From: Tetramitus jugosus
Taxonomy: Eukaryota; Heterolobosea; Eutetramitea; Acrasida; Vahlkampfiidae
DNA: 64,000 bases
Assembly (NCBI GenBank): GCA_937625935.1
Contig: OW569374.1
Coordinates: 1-64,000, forward strand
Direction of reading: 5' to 3'
The first letter of the stretch is position 1, and every line of letters begins with the position of its first letter. The position numbers and the translations under genes were made by a program. The notes beneath the pieces are model-generated. The model did not search any database. It saw only the letters and a list, made by a program, of their open reading frames with translations, and was not told where the DNA came from. This document shows, in pieces, positions 59,114 to 64,000 of the stretch.

Positions 59114-61210
59114 ATGACAAACAATCACAAGGAGAGAGCCAGCCTGGCTGACATTAGTAAACTCAATCAACAACTTCAGAGTCTGTCTCAGCTCACTGCA
59201 GAACAGTCCTTGAAGCGGAACAGAAGACTCTCCACAGCTGCCGACCGCTATCTTGCAGTCGGGAGTTTGATGAAAATGTCCGACAGCCTCCTGTTGTCGC
59301 CTACGACGTCGGCGGATGACGACGATGAAACAGCCACTTCCACAGAAGCTTTCGATGATTGCGCGAGTGAAATGGAAGAGTCAATCTCGAAGACGAGTCC
59401 CATGACGACGATCACATTGACCATCAATGATGGACCACAGAATACAAAAAATAATCAGGCGGGAGAAGAATCAACAACAACTACGGCGGCAGTCATTGAT
59501 TTTCATCATTGTCCATCGCATTGGACAGAAAATGATTTGCTCAGTGCGATCAAAGAATGGGTCAAAGCTCAAGAGCTTCAGTTACAACAAGTTGATTTTA
59601 CAAAGCAGTTGCTAGAGAGCAGAAGATCATGCACGTTGCTTCACACTGCTGCTCGCCTCAACTACATTCAGCTCATGCAATACTTGATTGAGCTACAACC
59701 AGAGCTCGTTGACTCCCATGATCAATCACAAGCTACTCCATTGTTCTATGCTTGTGCTGCTGCCAATGTTGACGCTGTTCGTGTGCTTGCCATGAACGCT
59801 GCTCAGCTCAATGTGCACGATAGCTACGAAGCTTCTCCACTGAGCGTCTCACTCAACGGCAAAAACAAATTGGACGGATTTCAAGTCGCAAAGCTCCTCA
59901 GGGATTTGCACGTGGACATTGAGTTCAAAATCTATGGTAGTAACACCATTTTGCACATGGCTTGCAAGGAAGGTGACTTGGACAAGGTTCGTTTCATTGT
60001 TGAAGAGCTAAAGCACAACATTTTCAGGAAGGATACGAGAGAAGAGTCCATCTTGTTTAGAGCGGTCAAACACGAGCACATTTGCAAGTTTTTACTCCAG
60101 TATTGTCATGCTGTGATTGGTCACTCAAAGGTTTACAAGCTCGTTGCCATGAAAAATGATCAAAAGAGAACAGTGATTCATCACTGCTGTGCCAGAGGTT
60201 ATCTCACCAGTTTGTTGCACATTATTGACAATATGAGTCAGAATGAGCACGAGCATCAGAGATTGGAAGAGTTGTTCAATGAGGGAGATGGTACGTTTGG
60301 TCTCACCCCGCTTCACATTTCCATTCTGTCCAACAATGAAGCTATTTTCTCATTGTTGATTAGAGCACGTGAGATTCAGTTGGAGAAGCAGAATGCTAAG
60401 GGAGATACGGCACTTCACATTGCGATTCGTCAACACAGACTCACCTATGTCCAGGAGCTCTATCATTTGTATAGCAAGAGTGGTCTTCAACTGAAGAATG
60501 ATCAGAAGAGAACGATTCCACAAATGGCAAAGGAGTACGATGTCGATCTGAAGAAACTGGAGAAGGAACTAGAGGAGAACAATGGTGGACTAGAGAAGGA
60601 AAGCTTTTGGAAATCATTGTTGCCCAATCCAATGCGACGAAAGAAGTCTGGAACGAACAGTATCGGCAAGAAGAGTACCATGTCTCATCAGGAGAAGAAT
60701 AAGAGATTGAGTCAAAAGAGAGCCTCCGGCAATATGAATGAATCGGCTAATGTCGCAATGGAGAGTCGATCAGCACTGATTAACATGTCATGGGATCCCA
60801 GCGATTATGCTGTTGGTAATGATTTGATTGACAGTGAACATGCAGTGCTAATTGGTTTGCTCAAGGATTTGAGTGATGTGGCATTGACATCTGATAGTCA
60901 TTGGGTTGTTGGTTATGTGATTGGATGTTGTGCAGAGTACACAGAAACGCACTTTAGAGATGAGGAGGAGATCATGAGCAAGTACAAGAAGGGGTTGGGC
61001 GAATCGTATACAAAGCACTTGGAACAGCACGAAATGTTTACTCAGAAGATTAAACAAGTTCACAGAGAGTATCTCAAGAGTCACTCTGCCAGTTTGGATA
61101 TTGAGTTATTGAACTATCTGGTCGATTGGTTAGTGAAGCACATTAACTTTACGGACAGAAAGCTTGTTGAGTTCACAAAGACTCATCAACCAGACGAGGC
61201 TAACACTTAG
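59114..61210 (+). CDS. Ankyrin-repeat protein with C-terminal hemerythrin domain
   Basis: A 698-residue fusion. After a Ser/Thr-rich start, ankyrin repeats run about 175-465 (TLLHTAARLNYIQLMQYLIE; ATPLFYACAAANVDAVRVLA; NTILHMACKEGDLDKVRFIV; GDTALHIAIRQHRL). A Lys-rich linker (about 500-550) joins a bacteriohemerythrin-type domain at about 555-690. All expected di-iron ligands are present in order: H in DSEHAVL, H and E in YTETHFRDEEEIM, H and H in HLEQHEMF, and H and D in WLVKHINFTD. This domain should bind O2, NO or iron through a di-iron centre. The ankyrin part may tether it to a partner protein. No membrane segment is seen. Confidence 0.9.
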   Translation: MTNNHKERASLADISKLNQQLQSLSQLTAEQSLKRNRRLSTAADRYLAVGSLMKMSDSLLLSPTTSADDDDETATSTEAFDDCASEMEESISKTSPMTTITLTINDGPQNTKNNQAGEESTTTTAAVIDFHHCPSHWTENDLLSAIKEWVKAQELQLQQVDFTKQLLESRRSCTLLHTAARLNYIQLMQYLIELQPELVDSHDQSQATPLFYACAAANVDAVRVLAMNAAQLNVHDSYEASPLSVSLNGKNKLDGFQVAKLLRDLHVDIEFKIYGSNTILHMACKEGDLDKVRFIVEELKHNIFRKDTREESILFRAVKHEHICKFLLQYCHAVIGHSKVYKLVAMKNDQKRTVIHHCCARGYLTSLLHIIDNMSQNEHEHQRLEELFNEGDGTFGLTPLHISILSNNEAIFSLLIRAREIQLEKQNAKGDTALHIAIRQHRLTYVQELYHLYSKSGLQLKNDQKRTIPQMAKEYDVDLKKLEKELEENNGGLEKESFWKSLLPNPMRRKKSGTNSIGKKSTMSHQEKNKRLSQKRASGNMNESANVAMESRSALINMSWDPSDYAVGNDLIDSEHAVLIGLLKDLSDVALTSDSHWVVGYVIGCCAEYTETHFRDEEEIMSKYKKGLGESYTKHLEQHEMFTQKIKQVHREYLKSHSASLDIELLNYLVDWLVKHINFTDRKLVEFTKTHQPDEANT

Positions 61211-61502
61211 TTGGTTCTCTTGGACCAAACATGGAGGTTCCTTTTCGGGGAAGTAAAATATAAGGTTCAAGTCATGTGTCAAGTTGTTTAGGGACAAACC
61301 CCCATTCGTGTTGCCTTTCTTGAATCTTCTTTTTTGTAAGAGAAGGGATCATGGTCAACTTGTTGTGAATCGTTCTGAATATCAGCAAACCAAACAAAAA
61401 TGAACTAACTAATCACGCTAATACAAACGGATGAGGATACAATCATCAGTCGTTTAGTAGAAGAAGAGAGGGCAAACTCTTGGGACGGCAAGCAAATTTA
61501 AT

Positions 61503-62603
61503 TCAAAGACATTCATTTGCTTCACTGTTTTGCACGACAAGCTTCAGATTGTCTATCTGGGATGTTTCAACATTTGTAGTTGTTGACACTGGCTCTTCTC
61601 CCTGTGGCTCTTCGAATGTCTTTGGTTCTTCTACCATTTCGACAACCGTACCACTCTCTGGACATTGTTCATCCTTCTCTATTACCTTATCTTGTTTAAG
61701 GTCCTTTGGTTTCTTTGCTTTGAAACACTTGCCGATCCTCTCATGGAATATGAGGCAAACAACAAATGAGATCATACACTCTGATATGTGCGAGATGATA
61801 AAGTTGATATGACCTCTTGTTAGCACACCTGTCATTGCAACAAAGTAAGCCGGAATTCTGAGCACCAACAGAACAAACACACAGCCAAAGAGAAGGAGAA
61901 CTCTCTTGAGTGCATTCTTTGAACATGCCAAGTACAAGGCATGAACACCCACTCTCAATGCCAGTATTCCAAAGAACAATCCAGCCAAAAATATGTAGAG
62001 ACTCATGAGTGAGAAGAAGGTGTAAGATGCTGGGTCTGAGATCTTCGTGGCAAACAACACAAAGAATAGAAATGATATGTTTGTCACAACAGTTACAAGG
62101 ATCAATAACGATCCAATGGTATACAGTAGATATGACATCTTTCGACCAACCAATCCAATAGCAACCAAAACCTTGATGAAGAGGAGACAGAGAGCCAAAA
62201 TGAGAGCAATGGGGAAAATGTATGAAATGGTTCGAATTCCAACAAACGCATCTTGTAAAGCCAGAAACTTCTTCAGTTGTTTGGGATCTCTGTAATTGAA
62301 CGTCTGGTACACCCTGGCGAGACGAACAGCAGACGATACAATACACAGAATGTTGAAAATGATACACAGGATGAAAATAGGGAGTCTGTTCCACTTCTTC
62401 CTGTAGATGATGGGCACCAAGACAGCAAGTGTCACCAGTAATCCAATGGAATAGATGATTAGGAAGAGAGGGGTGGAAACCTTATCAGTCATTTTCTTTC
62501 TGAGATCTGCTGCAGTGGCTCCTTGAGCCGGACGAGTACTGTTTCCTCCTGAAGAATTAGTGGCCATAATCCACAGAAGTGTGTCCAAAGAGTCGTATGA
62601 CAT
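61503..62603 (-). CDS. Seven-TM protein, TOM1/THH1-like or GPCR-like
   Basis: A 366-residue protein with seven predicted helices (LFLIIYSIGLLVTLAVLVPI; IFILCIIFNILCIVSSAVRL; IFPIALILALCLLFIKVLV; LYTIGSLLILVTVVTNISFL; FFSLMSLYIFLAGLFFGILA; LLLFGCVFVLLVLRIPAYFV; ISECMISFVVCLIF). An N-terminal tail has N-glycosylation sequons (NSS, NST) and the C-terminus is long and acidic (EMVEEPKTFEEPQGEEP). The topology and length fit TOM1/THH1 or a divergent GPCR; I cannot tell which. Met13 (MATNSSGG) is a plausible alternative start. It is convergent with the ankyrin-hemerythrin gene. Confidence 0.65.
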   Translation of the reverse strand: MSYDSLDTLLWIMATNSSGGNSTRPAQGATAADLRKKMTDKVSTPLFLIIYSIGLLVTLAVLVPIIYRKKWNRLPIFILCIIFNILCIVSSAVRLARVYQTFNYRDPKQLKKFLALQDAFVGIRTISYIFPIALILALCLLFIKVLVAIGLVGRKMSYLLYTIGSLLILVTVVTNISFLFFVLFATKISDPASYTFFSLMSLYIFLAGLFFGILALRVGVHALYLACSKNALKRVLLLFGCVFVLLVLRIPAYFVAMTGVLTRGHINFIISHISECMISFVVCLIFHERIGKCFKAKKPKDLKQDKVIEKDEQCPESGTVVEMVEEPKTFEEPQGEEPVSTTTNVETSQIDNLKLVVQNSEANECL

Positions 62604-62869
62604 GGTTTTGTCGTTTTTTGATGTTCTTCAGACCGTTAACTCAAGTATATAATGAGAGAGAATAAATCCTGAACGATGGTGACCTTGCGGTATTCAGCTC
62701 TGGGGTATCGTCAATTATATCTTGATGTTGACAATTAGGGTTACCTATACCGGATGTCGATGCACTAATCTCACATTCCGAATCAAGGGAGAGGGACGGA
62801 AAGGGCTCACCAATCAGGACGACAGCTCATCAAAGTAATTCGAGGAAAAGCTCAAAGGACGGATCTTCT

Positions 62870-64000
62870 TTATTTTGAGTCATATTGAGTTGTTATGACA
62901 GGAAAGGCATTCTGTTTGCTGAGAACCATGACACCATGACTGTGTGACAAGTATCCCTTGATGTATCCATGGTAGAGAAGGGAGGACAGGATGCATTCCA
63001 CTTCGGCAATATCAATGTCCTCTACTCCCAGGTATCTCAAGCACACAAGGATGTCAACAAATTTAATTTTGAAACTCTTGCGTATCTTTACACAACTGTA
63101 CAAATGAATCAACATCATCATAATTGCTTAGAACATGTCACATACACAACAAACACATAAATAGTCAATACACATACATGAGTCGGAACAAATTCCGATA
63201 TACGATTGTCTTTGCTCGCTCAATAATCAAGAATATACCCTTTCGTATAAAATAGTCCTGATACTCGTCTAATGCATTCTGAAACAGTCTCAAATCTCCT
63301 GTTCGATACGCCTGATTCAAATCGATAAACTCTGTTAATTGATACTTTTCCAATAGATCAAAACTAGGACTCTTGCCACATATCCACTGCACGGGTATCA
63401 AATAATTGAGAATCAGTTTTCTGTTATTGTCTGAAAAGAGACAATTGTTGTACGCGTACAATAGTTTCTCTCTCGCTGTTGAGAAATTGGAGTCGAATAG
63501 AGCAATTCTTCCAGAATAGTACTGATAGGTCACCTTGGCCGACATGTTATACTTTTCAAATGGAGGCATGTTCGGTGCTTCATCAATCGTCTTGATCAAA
63601 TTGTTGCACAATCGAAGCTTGTTGATTCGGAAGTAAATGACAAACAAGTTGTTGGCAATGTCCATAAGCAGCCATCTCTTGGATACGTTGCCCTTCTGTT
63701 GCAGCGATGTTCTGTCTGCTGTGGCAATCTGGAAACATTTCATAATCATACCAGCAGCATTCTCGAGCAGAGAACTTGTTTCTTCTTCGTTGCTGTCGTC
63801 TTGTTGTTCTTGTTGTCGATTCTTGTTTTGTTTTCCCGATTGTTTCATTTGGTTCTCTGCCTATAAGAGAGAGATAGTTGGTGAGTTTACAACAACAAAT
63901 ACAAAAACAATACATTACAATGAAAAAATACAAAAAACAACAACAAAATGCACGTACGAGTATAGCGTATTCTCTCACCATTCGCATCAACAACTTTGCT
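62870..64000 (-). CDS. PCID2: PCID2 (TREX-2 PCI-domain subunit), partial, 3 exons visible
   Basis: The gene enters from the right edge. Exons visible: 64000-63958 (partial), 63860-63178 and 63095-62870. The introns (97 and 82 nt) have GTACGT/TATAG and GTATGT/ACAG boundaries. Both junctions keep the frame, giving 316 residues of the C-terminal part. Motifs fit PCID2/Thp1: VKTIVYRNLFRL, then YLGVEDIDIAEVECILSSLL and YHGYIKGYLSHSHGVMVLSK, followed by QNAFP. PCID2 binds Sac3/GANP in the TREX-2 complex for mRNA export. The 5' end lies outside the window. Confidence 0.9.

Noticed and set aside
1-64000. CRISPR arrays, bacterial operons, prophage or integron features
   Set aside because: No spaced direct-repeat arrays with unique spacers, and spliced genes and telomere show a eukaryotic chromosome.

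Overview
This window is the end of a chromosome from a compact eukaryotic nuclear genome. It opens with about 0.9 kb of telomeric repeat and runs inward through roughly 30 closely packed protein genes on both strands. Introns are few and short (about 70-165 nt) with GTATGT/GTGAGT-like donors. Coding regions carry Ser/Thr/Asn/Gln homopolymer runs, and neighbouring genes are often only 30-200 bp apart. Gene content (RCC1-repeat kinases, RGS, BTB and F-box proteins, an ankyrin-hemerythrin fusion, expanded membrane transporters) fits a free-living amoeboflagellate, most likely a heterolobosean such as Naegleria. That assignment is inference from architecture and style; no marker gene here fixes it.

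Layout. 1-888 telomere of CCCAAA units. 889-4.9 kb subtelomere with an interstitial telomere repeat, a MITE-like inverted repeat and a probable broken gene. 4.9-33.3 kb dense genes: small mitochondrial-like protein, RGS-START protein, RCC1-EGF-TM receptor kinase, USP47-like deubiquitinase, ADP-ribose Nudix hydrolase, HAT1 with an E2F-like promoter cluster, a multipass membrane protein, a Gln/Asn-rich protein, a DCAF8-like WD40 protein, F-box proteins, DPP8/9-like peptidase, a TMEM151-like protein and a BTB protein. 33.4-39.1 kb is a gene-poor island of relics: a decayed LINE lying just upstream of an intact tRNA-Asn(GUU), an internally deleted copy of a transposon-derived gene, a broken tRNA-Asn copy, a multi-stop pseudogene and a second reverse-transcriptase fragment. 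This island sits between two TMEM151-like paralogues.

39.4-64 kb returns to dense genes: second TMEM151-like gene, a spliced LRR-SulP transporter fusion, a zinc-finger/HTH transposase-derived gene, a 2-phosphoglycerate-kinase-like gene head-to-head with TMA7, a MATE transporter, an RCC1-pseudokinase, a SAAL1-like ARM protein, a spliced BOULE/DAZ-like RNA-binding protein, an MFS transporter, an ankyrin pseudogene, a GPI-anchored-type surface protein, an ankyrin-hemerythrin protein, a seven-TM protein and the 3' part of PCID2 running off the edge.

Functionally the window mixes housekeeping genes (USP, HAT1, TMA7, PCID2, Nudix, DPP) with sensing and signalling genes (receptor kinase, pseudokinase, RGS, hemerythrin). 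There is no operon logic; neighbours are linked only by shared divergent promoters or convergent 3' ends. The least expected items are the LRR-SulP fusion, which is supported by an intron that joins the two reading frames exactly, the E2F-type site cluster before HAT1, the ankyrin-hemerythrin fusion, the RCC1-pseudokinase, and the transposase-derived gene with its microhomology-deleted copy.
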